A DNA stretch of 58,445 nucleotides from contig BGKB01000257.1 in the NCBI GenBank assembly GCA_003116975.1, positions 1-58,445 on the forward strand, given 5' to 3'. The translations under genes were made by a program, and so were the position numbers. The stretch comes from Aurantiochytrium sp. KH105. Lineage: Eukaryota; Sar; Bigyra; Thraustochytrida; Thraustochytriidae. Below the pieces are notes generated by a model, which saw only the letters and a program-made list of their open reading frames with translations, was not told the origin of the DNA and ran no database searches. Shown piece after piece: positions 17,917-27,379 of this stretch (its first letter is position 1; the number at the start of each line of letters is the position of its first letter).

Positions 17917-20900
17917 TCATGTCGTTGCCTTGGAGAGCTCACGCGTTTCGTCTGCGGTCGCGAGGCCTTCGCTTCCAACAAGTAAGACGGCTTCCTCGAG
18001 ATTCTCTACCGCATTCTCCACCGCTTCGGCATTATTTTCAAGGTTGCGCACCTCATCTGCAGTCTCGAGTCCTTCATTGCCGACAAGCAAAACCGCTTCC
18101 TCGAGATTCCCGACCGCATCCTCGACCGCGTCTGTCTCGTTCCTCAAATTGCGCACCTCATCTGCAGTCTCGAGGCCTTCATTACCAACAAGTAAAACCG
18201 CTTCCTCGAGGTTCTCAACAGCATTTCCTACTGCTTCGGTCTCGTTTCGCAGATTTCGTACCTCTCCTGCAGTCTCGAGACCCTCGTTGCCTACGAGCAG
18301 CACGGCCTGCTCGAGGTTTTCAACAGCGCTCTCAACACGCGTTGCCTCGTTCTCGAGAGAGTGCACCTCGGCCGCCGTCTTGAGCCCCTCTCCGCCAATG
18401 AGGAGTATGGCTTCCTCAAGACTGGTGACGCGCCCATGAATTTCCGTCTGAAAAGTGGCCGCGCTCGAGCACCATGTGTCCAAGCCCGTTAGCTGCTCGC
18501 CCATTTCACCGATTCGCTTGTTCACTACTTCGAGCGAGCCAGCGTCCTGTTGTTTTGCGGCTAACTTCTCACTGAGCTCTTCGTAAACACTTTCAGTCCG
18601 TTGCGCGAGAGCCTTGCTGTCTGGCATCGCAGCTGCAAGGTTGTCAACCTGGATGCTCAATGCGCTTGTCGTTTCTTGAGCCGCCTCTACAGCCCCTTCC
18701 TGATTCTTTACAGCCTCACGCAGCTCCGCGACGCTGTCGTCGATTCTCTTTTCCAACATTCCGTTGCCGGAAGTCACCGCGGTGGAAAGCTTCTCAACCC
18801 TTTCGAAGAGGCTTGCGTGCTGATCCTCACCTTGCTTGCGCATCTCAGTATTTTGTTCGTGAACTTCCTCGCGTACAGTACCAATCGCCTTGTCCGTCTC
18901 CGTTTTGATGGCTACATACTCGGCTTGCATTCGTTCGAATCGCTCATTGTGTGATGCTGCCAGAGCGTCGAGCGCACTTTTGGTTTCCTTGTGAGCGGTC
19001 TGTAACGCAGTCTCGCGAGTGGCCGCTTCGGCTGCAATAAGAGCTCTCATCGCACTCGTGTCACTCTGTGATTCCTCTCGCAAATTTGCAAGCTCAGTTG
19101 ATTGACGTTCAATCTGCGCAAGCGCTGATTCGCGTTCCACTTTGGCGCAGAGAGTATCAAGCGCAGCACGCACATTGAGCTCCTGGCGTGCGTTTTCAAT
19201 GTCAACGCGCAAACTGTGAGCACTAGCCTCCAGGACTGTGGAGAGCTGCGCTGTGCCCTCAGAATGGGCCTTGTCTTGGTCTCGCAGCGCGCTTTCGAGC
19301 GATGCGCGAGCAGCTGCGAGATTCTCGTCTGCGCCCTGCTGAAGTTTGGCGGATGCTGCTGCAATGGCTGCAGAAAGGTCTTCGTGCATGCCGCGTACCG
19401 CCGCTGTTCGAGAGTTTGCTTCTGCTTCAATGCTTGCTGCCAATGTCTCGCGTGCAGTTGAGACTTCTGCGTCTGTGTATGCTGAAGCGCGCACGCGTTC
19501 TTGCTCAAGTTTGGCATCGATGGTTGCGGAAAGTCGCGACGCAGATTCCGAAATGGCAGTCTGCAAGTCGGCGCGCGCTGCGGCGGCTGAACCGGCAAGT
19601 TCAAGATCCTTGTTTGTGGCCCGGTCAATTTCGCGCTGCAAGTCTCCGTAGACCCCATCGAGTCTGTTGCTCGTCCGCTGGAGCTTGACGTCAACGTCCT
19701 TGCCAAGAGCAAGAATTTCTTCTCGCGCGCAATCATCTGCAGCTGCCAGATCCGCATGCACACTATCGATTCGTTCTTGCAGCGCTTTCTGCTGAGCTGC
19801 TTGAGCGCCCAGAGCTTCGCGCGCCGAACGATCGACTTCTGCAGTAGCTTCGTAAGCACTTGCGGCGACACGCTCAATGTGCTCACGTGCATAGTCTGAG
19901 GACGACTGGAGACTGGCCTGAAGGGTTTTGGAGCTCTCGTCCAGCACGGAAAGCACGTGTTCTCGCGTCTGCGCAAGCTCTGCGCGCACGTCCTTGTCCT
20001 GCTCGGCGTGTAATAATCGCAATTGCTTGAGTTGATCCGTCACTTCGTTCTTGACGTTCTGGCAGTGCTGGTGACGGTCGAGCTGCTCGTTGCTAAGCAA
20101 GCGTTCGAACTTTGACATTCGCTCCTCTAGCGTATGCATCATTCGGTCCTCAAGTCCGGCAAGTTTCTCGAAAACATCAGCCCGCAGCGCCTGCACGCTC
20201 GAGGTGGCGTGCGTGGACAGCTCGCGCACTTCGTTGCTGAATGTTTTTTTGTCTGCGGCAAGCGAAGACTGTAGCGACTCAATTCGGGTCCCAAGATCAG
20301 CTACGTGATTGTGCATGGTCTCCTCGATGCTGTCGCGATCGCGCTGCAGTGCTGCCAGCCTTGCCTCTGTATCTTTTGCGAAAGCCTCATGGCGCGTATT
20401 TGCTGCTGCCTCCGACTCTTCGAGTTTGCAACCGTGAAGCTCTTGTTTGGCATGCACGTTTGCTGCAATTTGCGCAATATCGTGGCGCACCAGGGTTTCA
20501 TGCTGCGCAAGCGCCTCGGCAACCTTTGCGAGCGCTGATTTGCGGACCTTGATTTCGGCTTTGAGCATATCGGAGACTTGCTTCGTGGCCTCGCGCGTTT
20601 TGTCCTCTGCGCGTGTCTCGGCCTGTTTGTGCGCTGTTTGCAAGCTTTTGATGCGGTTTGCAAGCGTGACAAGCGCGTCCTGAAGGTGGTCTTTCAGCGT
20701 CTGCTGACTTTTCAGGTGTTCCGTCTGCAATTCTTGAACGCTCTGGTTCGCGCGCGTCTGAACCGACTTGACCAGGGCTTCATTGTCACGGATTGTCGAT
20801 GCGAACTGCTCAAGCTTGGCCCGTACATCGGCGCGGATGCGCTCTTCGGCCTCGATGCGTTCGCGCCGCTCGCGAGCAACACCCATTTCCGCCATGCCAG

Positions 20901-21522
20901 CCCTCTTTTCAAATGCTTGTTTAACCATTTCCGTCTTTTCTTCGGCAAGACGAATGCGTCTTTCACCATTTTCGCGGCCCTTCTGGTCCACAGTACCAAG
21001 ATGCTCCTGCACGGCGGCGATTCTATCCATGAGCTGTCTCTCTTTGTTTGTGATGAGCTGGTGCATGCGCGAAAGCTTTTCAAAGGCTTGCTTTGAGTAA
21101 TAAGACTGATCCTCGTCGCGGTCGCGCATTGAAGCGTGCATGGTCTGCAGATCAGTCGAAAGTTTTTGGATTTGCATGGCCATCACCTCCATGGACGGCA
21201 CGCCGTAGGTTGGTGGGGCTTCGGGTGTTCGTTTGTGATAAAGCATTGCTTGCGCCTGCGAGGGTTGAGCACGGTGGTCGCGATCCTCGTTGAATAACCT
21301 GGGAAGACGATCTCCTCCGCCGTCGCTCTGTTCGCTCTGCCGGTGGCTCAAGAGCAGATGCTGTGTTTCTCCCAAGGTATAGACATCCGGTTGGCCTTGA
21401 CTTTGCTGCATGCCCATCTGCTGCATTGAGTTCCCGTGCTGCTGCTGCTGCTGCTGTTGGTACATGCGCTTTGGCGATGCGTTGCTGTGACAGTGCGCTT
21501 CTGGCACGGCGTGATTCATCAT
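17917..21522 (-). CDS. Long coiled-coil protein with five 35-residue C-terminal repeats
   Basis: The product is 1201 residues from ATG 21522 (tandem ATG at 21519); the frame opens further upstream only through a GTG. After a Gln-rich head (poly-Q at about 22-28, more Gln to 45) and a disordered stretch, residues about 115-1015 are continuous heptad-type coiled coil rich in Ala, Glu, Lys, Arg and Gln. The C-terminus has five tandem 35-residue units (1021-1195), each with a core like NLEEAVLLVGNEGLETADEVRN. No transmembrane segment or catalytic motif is visible. A cytoskeletal, basal-body or cortical filament role is plausible from composition only; I do not recognise a family. It is convergent with the RGS gene and divergent from the CS-domain gene. 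Confidence 0.85.
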   Translation of the reverse strand: MMNHAVPEAHCHSNASPKRMYQQQQQQQHGNSMQQMGMQQSQGQPDVYTLGETQHLLLSHRQSEQSDGGGDRLPRLFNEDRDHRAQPSQAQAMLYHKRTPEAPPTYGVPSMEVMAMQIQKLSTDLQTMHASMRDRDEDQSYYSKQAFEKLSRMHQLITNKERQLMDRIAAVQEHLGTVDQKGRENGERRIRLAEEKTEMVKQAFEKRAGMAEMGVARERRERIEAEERIRADVRAKLEQFASTIRDNEALVKSVQTRANQSVQELQTEHLKSQQTLKDHLQDALVTLANRIKSLQTAHKQAETRAEDKTREATKQVSDMLKAEIKVRKSALAKVAEALAQHETLVRHDIAQIAANVHAKQELHGCKLEESEAAANTRHEAFAKDTEARLAALQRDRDSIEETMHNHVADLGTRIESLQSSLAADKKTFSNEVRELSTHATSSVQALRADVFEKLAGLEDRMMHTLEERMSKFERLLSNEQLDRHQHCQNVKNEVTDQLKQLRLLHAEQDKDVRAELAQTREHVLSVLDESSKTLQASLQSSSDYAREHIERVAASAYEATAEVDRSAREALGAQAAQQKALQERIDSVHADLAAADDCAREEILALGKDVDVKLQRTSNRLDGVYGDLQREIDRATNKDLELAGSAAAARADLQTAISESASRLSATIDAKLEQERVRASAYTDAEVSTARETLAASIEAEANSRTAAVRGMHEDLSAAIAAASAKLQQGADENLAAARASLESALRDQDKAHSEGTAQLSTVLEASAHSLRVDIENARQELNVRAALDTLCAKVERESALAQIERQSTELANLREESQSDTSAMRALIAAEAATRETALQTAHKETKSALDALAASHNERFERMQAEYVAIKTETDKAIGTVREEVHEQNTEMRKQGEDQHASLFERVEKLSTAVTSGNGMLEKRIDDSVAELREAVKNQEGAVEAAQETTSALSIQVDNLAAAMPDSKALAQRTESVYEELSEKLAAKQQDAGSLEVVNKRIGEMGEQLTGLDTWCSSAATFQTEIHGRVTSLEEAILLIGGEGLKTAAEVHSLENEATRVESAVENLEQAVLLVGNEGLETAGEVRNLRNETEAVGNAVENLEEAVLLVGNEGLETADEVRNLRNETDAVEDAVGNLEEAVLLVGNEGLETADEVRNLENNAEAVENAVENLEEAVLLVGSEGLATADETRELSKATT
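17938..18462 (-). repeat. Five tandem 105-bp coding repeats
   Basis: These encode residues 1021-1195 of the coiled-coil protein. The units are exactly 105 bp (35 codons, five heptads) with no length change. The first unit is most diverged (LEEAILLIGGEGLKTAAEVHS) and the middle units are nearly identical at protein level, so recent copying is likely toward the centre. Confidence 0.92.
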
Positions 21523-22358
21523 CGTGGCGCCACACCGCACCGCGCGGCGTGATGCCTTGCCGCGCGGTAGTTCTCGATTGGCAAATGTTAGCCTGCCTGG
21601 CCGAGACCAAAAGGAAAAGTATAATCAAGTAAGCAAACAGGAGATCTTCTTGCAAGATGTGTCGTGCGCGCTTACAGCCAGTTTTATTTCGAAAGCATCA
21701 CTTTTTTCCAAGGAGATGACTGTCACCCAAGAAAGCTTAAAATGATCCCTCAGAGTCTACGTAGTAAACTTTGCTTTTCATCAATCGTTGAAATACATAT
21801 ACTAGGCCTACGGCCAATCGGTCAAAGTGAGAGAGACCCCCAGCCAGAAAGCGAGCTTATCAACGTAGCCAGCCTCCTGCGTTCCCTCCCCTCAGCCTAC
21901 CCCGTGCAAGCGAAAGATCTTCGACCTACGCACGTGCGCGCGCGCGCGCGTGCGCACCCGCTGGACTCGCGACGGACGCCTCCGCCTGAACGGATCTATC
22001 TTACTCCGTGCGCCGTGCACACCCTCTCGCCCTCCCTCATGGCCGGCCACGTTGGCAACCCGGGCGCGGCCTGCGAGCATATCCGACTGCTCCACGACCC
22101 GTTGTTGCTGCGAAGCTGACCCAGTGCAGGGCCAGAGGCCGCGTGCGCGAGGGCCGTGCGCTGCCCGAACGCGCGCGTGTGGCCCGCGGCGTCGGTCTGC
22201 TGCGCGCGAACGAAGCCGCCGGGTTTCTTCCTTGGGACTCACGGTTGCACGTGCATGGAAAGACAGGGCCTTGACGAGGGGAGCGCGACCGCAAGAGGAC
22301 GGGCGACGCGTAGCTGATCGAACGCTGCAGCAGCAGCAGCTGAAGGAGGAGGAGGAGG
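21523..22358. other. Divergent promoter region with a CG-alternating tract
   Basis: About 840 bp between the coiled-coil and CS-domain genes. It contains an alternating purine-pyrimidine tract (21929-21957), a CAG run (22328-22340) and a GGA run directly before the downstream ATG. No gene seen. Confidence 0.6.
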
Positions 22359-23699
22359 ATGCGCTGCAAGTTCGTCTCGCGAAGTCCGCTTGGACTTATC
22401 TCTGTTGTGTGTCTGACAGTACTATGTGCGTGGTTCTTGCCGGGAGCCAGAGGCGAAAGCGAGACCACGACCTCGACTGTTGCAACGCTCTTGGATGGCG
22501 GAATCACGGAGAGCGAGCTTTTAAACACACTCCGCGAGCGCCAAGTTCTACACGGCCAGACAAAAGCGTGCGATGAGGAGGAAATAGATGGCGAGGCGCT
22601 CGGGAAAATGATGGAGCGCGGCTTTTTCGATGCTGCGACAGATCTCATTCAAGCTTGCGTCGAAAAGGGCGTCAAGGTTGACAACGGAGTACACCGTTCC
22701 GTCAACATGATTCGACGCAAGCTAACAGAAGCAACTGGTATTCTCCAGCAGGCCAAGCTGCAAAGCTCGACAGTGGTTGCGCCAGCGTTTGAATGGGCGC
22801 AAAGCCGAGATCAAGTGTTTCTGGGCGTCAAGTTTGCCCATAAGTTGGACGCCCCGGCGTGCATTGACCTCGCAGATGAACGCATTGAGATACTGAGCAA
22901 GCGAGTATCACTCTCTGCCACGTGTAAAGGTAAGCACAAGACTTTTCACCTCGAGCTCGAGCTCTTGGACGAAATCGACCCAGACAAGAGCTCTTGGACT
23001 TTGGCATCCGTGGGCCGAGGCACATTTTCGCTCGTCAAGGCTGAACCCGACGTGCGATGGCATCGACTTCTCAAGTCGGCGACAGATAAACCGCGCAATA
23101 TGCATACGTGGTGGCAGCTAACAGAAAAGTATGCCAAGGAGCTCGATGATCTAGATGCGGCCAAGACGAAGGCTTCCAAAGAAAAGCCGAAGAGAGACGA
23201 CAAAGCAGCTGAAGATGAAGCAAACGGCGACGTCCAGGGCACAGTTGGTGAAGGCACGGAAGAGAAGGCAGAAGTAGATCCTGTCGTCGCCGCACAGGAA
23301 GCTGAACGCGCGGCTTTGCAGAAACGAGCCAAAAAGGACAACAAGCGTGCGAGCAAAGAGGCTAAAAAGGCCACAAAGGCGGTTGATGCCGAGCTCAAGG
23401 AGAAGTTGCGAGCTCTCGACGAAAAACACACTGCGGACCGCAAGGCTGCCGAAGACGAAGCAAAAAAGGCAAAGGACGCCATTGGTGAAACGAAAAAGAA
23501 GCAACTCGAGCAGATTCAGGAACATCTTGCGGAGGCTTTGGCCAAACTTGATGACGACACGAGTGGGGCGAGCGAGGGTCTCCTTTCGCTGTATGAAAAA
23601 ATGTCCGACATGATTTTCGGATCGAACACACCGAGTGAACCGAAAGACGCGGAAGCAGCTTCAGCCAGTGAATCGGAATCGATTGAGAAGGAGTTGTAG
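22359..23699 (+). CDS. Secretory-pathway CS (p23-like) domain protein
   Basis: The product is 446 residues with an N-terminal signal peptide: a basic start, hydrophobic core about 11-27 and likely cleavage after ARG near 32. A helical segment (45-135) precedes a CS/p23-like domain (about 144-240: FEWAQSRDQVFLGVKF, LSATCKGKHKTFHLELELLDEIDP, SSWTLASVGRGTFSLVKAEP, WHRLL), then a WWQLTEKYAKELDDL helix as in other CS proteins. The remainder is Lys/Glu/Ala-rich coiled coil (about 262-400) with an acidic tail. A lumenal co-chaperone role is inferred from p23-type folds. The C-terminus EKEL does not meet the KDEL consensus, so ER retention is unproven. AATAAA lies 108 bases after the stop. Confidence 0.83.
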   Translation: MRCKFVSRSPLGLISVVCLTVLCAWFLPGARGESETTTSTVATLLDGGITESELLNTLRERQVLHGQTKACDEEEIDGEALGKMMERGFFDAATDLIQACVEKGVKVDNGVHRSVNMIRRKLTEATGILQQAKLQSSTVVAPAFEWAQSRDQVFLGVKFAHKLDAPACIDLADERIEILSKRVSLSATCKGKHKTFHLELELLDEIDPDKSSWTLASVGRGTFSLVKAEPDVRWHRLLKSATDKPRNMHTWWQLTEKYAKELDDLDAAKTKASKEKPKRDDKAAEDEANGDVQGTVGEGTEEKAEVDPVVAAQEAERAALQKRAKKDNKRASKEAKKATKAVDAELKEKLRALDEKHTADRKAAEDEAKKAKDAIGETKKKQLEQIQEHLAEALAKLDDDTSGASEGLLSLYEKMSDMIFGSNTPSEPKDAEAASASESESIEKEL

Positions 23700-23758
23700 T
23701 GATATGAAATTATGAACGAACAATGGTGCTAGGCCTACTTGTATTTCTTTGTGTGTGT

Positions 23759-23775
23759 GGGGGGGGGGGGGGGGG
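23759..23775. repeat. G17 homopolymer after a GT run
   Basis: Seventeen consecutive G follow GTGTGTGT in the 174-bp convergent spacer between the CS-domain and cullin genes. Assembly length here is likely unreliable. Confidence 0.9.
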
Positions 23776-23806
23776 TCCCATTGACGAGCACATGGAGAGA
23801 GATTAT

Positions 23807-23812
23807 AATAAA
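23807..23812 (+). terminator. Poly(A) signal AATAAA of the CS-domain gene
   Basis: Canonical hexamer 108 bases downstream of the CS-domain stop codon, followed by a GAA/GGA-rich purine tract to 23863. Confidence 0.6.
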
Positions 23813-23863
23813 GAAGGAGGAAGAAGAAGAAGAAGAAGCAGAAGAAAGGAAAAAGAGAGATAG
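23813..23863. repeat. GAA/GGA-rich purine tract
   Basis: An almost pure purine stretch of about 50 nt with (AAG)n, directly before the 3' end of the cullin gene. Confidence 0.85.
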
Positions 23864-23873
23864 AGATTCAGCG

Positions 23874-26132
23874 TTACGCTAGATAGCGGTAGGAGCGATG
23901 GTCGTCTGGGTCGCGCTCGAGATACTCGCGCTCGAGCAGAGACTCGATCCGACGTTTGATGTCTTGAGGCGAAGGGGCGAATCGCTCGGAAAGCTGGCGC
24001 GTCGTCTCGGCGACGAGAACTGCGTGCTCGAGACGCTTGCGAGACTTCATGATACGTACGATGGCTGCCTCAATGAGGTGCTTGCGATCCTCCTCGACTT
24101 GCTCAGGCACGCCGCGCTTAGCAGTACCAAGATTTTGACGCGCGGAAACGAGCTGGACACGCACGCGGTAGTGCTTGGATGAAAAGTCTTTGTTGAGCGC
24201 AAAGATGGTGGTGGCGTCGACGCCACTACGAGTGGAGTCCTTGAGAAGAATACGATAGCGCGGCGCAGCAAGGGAAATAAGGTGGCGCTTGAGCTCGGCG
24301 GCCGGGATTTGTGTCTTCGTTTCAATATCATGGAACGAGAGCGAGTCGGCCTGGTTAAAGAGCATGAGGACACACATTTGGTAGGTAGACACGTTGAATT
24401 CGTGCGGGGAACGTCCTGGTCCGAGAATAGCCTTGAGATCCGCCGTACCTTGATTCGTCTGCCATGAAAGACGACGACCGCTGTGTGAGTTGAGATAAAA
24501 AGTTTTAAACTCCTCGCACACGCTGGCGATAGCGGGCGGCAACTCGCACGGAACAACCTGCTCCGAAGGCCAGTATCCGGCAGTAAGGACGGTGACGTTG
24601 AGCTCCGGAGCTGTGGAGTTTGCGGGTCGCGGACATGCTGCACGATACTTTTCCATGGTCTCTTTGGAGAGCTTCATGTCCTTGAACATGCCCTCAAGCT
24701 TTGAGGTAAATATTTGGCCGCACTCGCTCTTAAACTTGCGAATGATGCTACTTTCGGCGTCTTCGGACACGGATCGTCCAGAGAGGAGGCGCTTGGCGAG
24801 CTGCTGCTTGTAAAAGTTTTCAAAGATGTCCTTGTCCTGAAGGTAGCGGAAGATGACGACGACTTTGTCAACCTTGAGGCTGAGCTCGGCCTCGTTGCTG
24901 GGCTGGGCGCGAGATTTGTTGCGCATGAGATCGTCGAGATACATGGACAAGTACTGGGCACATCGCTGGTTCTTGTTGACAAAGAACTCGAAGGCCTCCT
25001 TAATGGCCTTTTGGAAATCTTTGTCGTCCTTGAAGGCCTCCTTGATGATGCGATCGCACTTTGATTGGAGGTCGAGAAGCTCGCCGACGAACTCGACGGG
25101 CTTTTTGTCCGAGTCCTGGTCATCAACGAGGCGTTCGCCGGCTTCCTTTGTGTACTCCAAGAGACACTTGCGAATGTGATCTCTACAGTTCATAAAATCG
25201 AAGAGACGGTACATGCTGTTAAGGCTGTCGAGCTTGTCTTGCTCGAGCATGGCACGGCAGCCGCTGTTCGGCATGGACACGAGATGCTCGGCATGCTTTG
25301 CGACCATTTCCTCAGAGACGATGCGGATAAGCTTGGCTTCCGTGGAGGGCTGCAAGTAGGTCTTGGCGCGAGCGCGCTCTTCCTCAAGACGTTTTTCGGC
25401 CTTGTGAACGTAGTCTGGGCAGGTGTTGACCTGCATGTACTCGTTTGCTTCGTGTCGATAGAATTTTTGTGTTTCGGCCAAGAATGCGGCCTCGAAGTCG
25501 TCCTCGTACACGGTGGGCGAGTTGATGCCGAGCTCGACGAGCATTTGGAGAACGGCGCGGATGACATCGCGGTCGATCAGTTCGCCGTGGCGCTCGGCCT
25601 CGATGCTTGTGAGAAGCATGTGCTGCACACGGCCTCGTACGTTTTTGTGCCACGCGACTTCCTCCTTGAAGATGCGCAGGCCGAGTTCGTAGACGGGCTC
25701 CTTGCGCTCTTGAAGCACAAACGTGCGGTCCATGTACATGAGGATGTCGCGAATCATGGTCATTGTGGTGGTGTGCGTGCGCCACTGCTGCACGAGTTCT
25801 ACGAGGAGCAAATCATCGGGCGCTCGCGCCACGGTTTCGCCCAGGGTCTTGAGATAGGCAGTGACCTCACTCTCGATGCCGCGGTACAGCGTTTCGCCAT
25901 GCCGGTGCAGAACTAGGTTGTACGCGTTCCTGTACAGCTCTTCGAAGCTGAGCTGGCTCGCGTTCTGTTTGTGGATTTCCTGGATGGCGAGCTTGAGGTC
26001 TTGCAGGACGCGATCTGCCTGCGCAGCGTCCATGCGCTGTGGAGACCTGAACGGCCGGATCACGCCGCTTGACCGGGTCCCTGTGCTGGTCCTCGAGGCC
26101 CCGGTTCCATTTTCCACGCGGCTGCCCTGCAT
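23874..26132 (-). CDS. CUL3: Cullin-3, scaffold of BTB-type E3 ubiquitin ligases
   Basis: The product is 752 residues (human CUL3 768) from ATG 26132, the first ATG in frame, with A at -3. It is the scaffold that holds a BTB substrate receptor at its N-terminus and the RBX1 RING protein at its C-terminus. The CUL3-specific N-terminal signature is present: LKLAIQEIHKQNASQLSFEE followed by LYRNAYNLVLHRHGETLYRG. The cullin homology domain follows, with DKVVVIFRYLQDKDIFENFY and KQQLAKRLLSGRS, then the winged-helix end with IVRIMKSRKRLEHAVL. The neddylation lysine should be K696, 56 residues from the C-terminus, the same distance as in human CUL3. The protein ends SYRYLA, a typical cullin terminus. 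It is intronless here. A (TTC)n tract lies 129-165 bases upstream. Confidence 0.97.
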   Translation of the reverse strand: MQGSRVENGTGASRTSTGTRSSGVIRPFRSPQRMDAAQADRVLQDLKLAIQEIHKQNASQLSFEELYRNAYNLVLHRHGETLYRGIESEVTAYLKTLGETVARAPDDLLLVELVQQWRTHTTTMTMIRDILMYMDRTFVLQERKEPVYELGLRIFKEEVAWHKNVRGRVQHMLLTSIEAERHGELIDRDVIRAVLQMLVELGINSPTVYEDDFEAAFLAETQKFYRHEANEYMQVNTCPDYVHKAEKRLEEERARAKTYLQPSTEAKLIRIVSEEMVAKHAEHLVSMPNSGCRAMLEQDKLDSLNSMYRLFDFMNCRDHIRKCLLEYTKEAGERLVDDQDSDKKPVEFVGELLDLQSKCDRIIKEAFKDDKDFQKAIKEAFEFFVNKNQRCAQYLSMYLDDLMRNKSRAQPSNEAELSLKVDKVVVIFRYLQDKDIFENFYKQQLAKRLLSGRSVSEDAESSIIRKFKSECGQIFTSKLEGMFKDMKLSKETMEKYRAACPRPANSTAPELNVTVLTAGYWPSEQVVPCELPPAIASVCEEFKTFYLNSHSGRRLSWQTNQGTADLKAILGPGRSPHEFNVSTYQMCVLMLFNQADSLSFHDIETKTQIPAAELKRHLISLAAPRYRILLKDSTRSGVDATTIFALNKDFSSKHYRVRVQLVSARQNLGTAKRGVPEQVEEDRKHLIEAAIVRIMKSRKRLEHAVLVAETTRQLSERFAPSPQDIKRRIESLLEREYLERDPDDHRSYRYLA

Positions 26133-26258
26133 CGTCGATGCGCACGGACACGATAGCGGAGAACTTGCCCGCGTGTCTGAGCACGTATAAGGGTTTGGAT
26201 GTTTGCGCACGATCAATCGAGAAGGAAGGAACCTCGAGGCCTCACGAGAGTGGCAAGG

Positions 26259-26260
<2 letters not shown>

Positions 26261-26297
<37 letters not shown>
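26261..26297. repeat. (TTC)n microsatellite upstream of cullin-3
   Basis: About twelve TTC units, GAA on the cullin sense strand. Confidence 0.95.
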
Positions 26298-26702
26298 TTT
26301 CTTCTTCCGCTTTTCGTTATATCGTACGTCGTGGGACTGGAAAGCTGGCTCAGCGGCTCGTGGAGCGGGAGAAGTCCTGTGCTGCGTTCGTGCCGGGTTC
26401 GTTCACCGGTGCACCTGCAGTCGGCCGACTTACCTCGACTCGACTCGACTCGACTTGACGCAGGTCAACTTGCCTCACCTGAGGCCCGCGGGCGGGCTGT
26501 ACGGAGGGTACCGCGGCGTCCGCGCTGCTGCACTGCCCCTCCTCACGCGCGCGCTCGCGCCGCGGCGGCTTCGGGCTCCGCGCTCTTCGCCAACGTTCCG
26601 TCCGGGCTCTCGGCGCTCGTTCTCCGCCCGACGCAGCGCAGCGCCGCGCAGGGCCGGCGCTCGTTCGCTCGCTCGCTTGCGCGCCCGCGCGGTGCTGCCC
26701 GG

Positions 26703-26763
26703 CGAGACGAGACGCGGCGCGGCGCGGCGAGACGAGACGAGACGAGACGAGACGAGACGAGAC
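26703..26763. repeat. (GAGAC)n pentanucleotide array
   Basis: Repeated CGAGA/GAGAC units interrupted by a GCGGC block; a related GACGC/GCGAC array occurs near 46770-46830. Confidence 0.9.
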
Positions 26764-27379
26764 TGCGCGCGACGATGGAGTGGATCTATCTATCCTATTC
26801 GCGATTTTCTTCTTCTCCTTCTCCCTCTTCTTCTTCTTCTTCGGAGTCTTCCTCAATGTTCTCCTTTTTTCGCCCTCTTGATTGACTGACTGATTGATTG
26901 ATTGACTGTGACTGATTGTTGGGCGCTATCTACACCACTATACGAGGGAAAGCAGCAGCAGCTGCACGCGGGAGAGCGGCACTCGGGAAATCGGGAGCGG
27001 CAGCAGCTCTCGGGGAAAGAAGACGAGGAAGACGATGCGAAGAGGATAGATAACGAGAGTAGTAGTACGAGGCCGGGCAACACCAGCGACGTCAGCATGT
27101 TTTGTTTTGATTTTTTGTTTGTTTTTTTGGGGGGGGAGGGAAGGTGGAGGAGGAGAGTGGCCTCATCACGATGAATGTATACGTGTAGATGATGCAGAGA
27201 TTGTCAGGACAGTCATCTTGGAGGATGCGGAAAAGGCGAGTGAAAGAGACTAGTTTGTTTGAGTACATTTGATACGTAGTAGTAGTACATTCAGGAGCCA
27301 GGATTGTACAAGATGAGTAGAGTACATAGATCCGTCGACAAGAACAACGAAAGGGGACAAGAGTTCTCCCACGGTGTCG

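Larger units (their letters stand above)
26133..27379. other. Intergenic: cullin promoter side and transporter 3' side
   Basis: About 1.25 kb rich in simple repeats: (TTC)n 26261-26297, CGACT repeats near 26440-26460, CTCG runs near 26660-26680, (GAGAC)n 26703-26763, TTC/CTT near 26810-26850, TGAT/TGAC near 26880-26920. Open frames here are repeat translations. No gene seen. Confidence 0.65.

Noticed and set aside
22008..22648. Frames opposite and upstream of the CS-domain gene
   Set aside because: They overlap the signal-peptide exon or the divergent promoter and show no conserved content.
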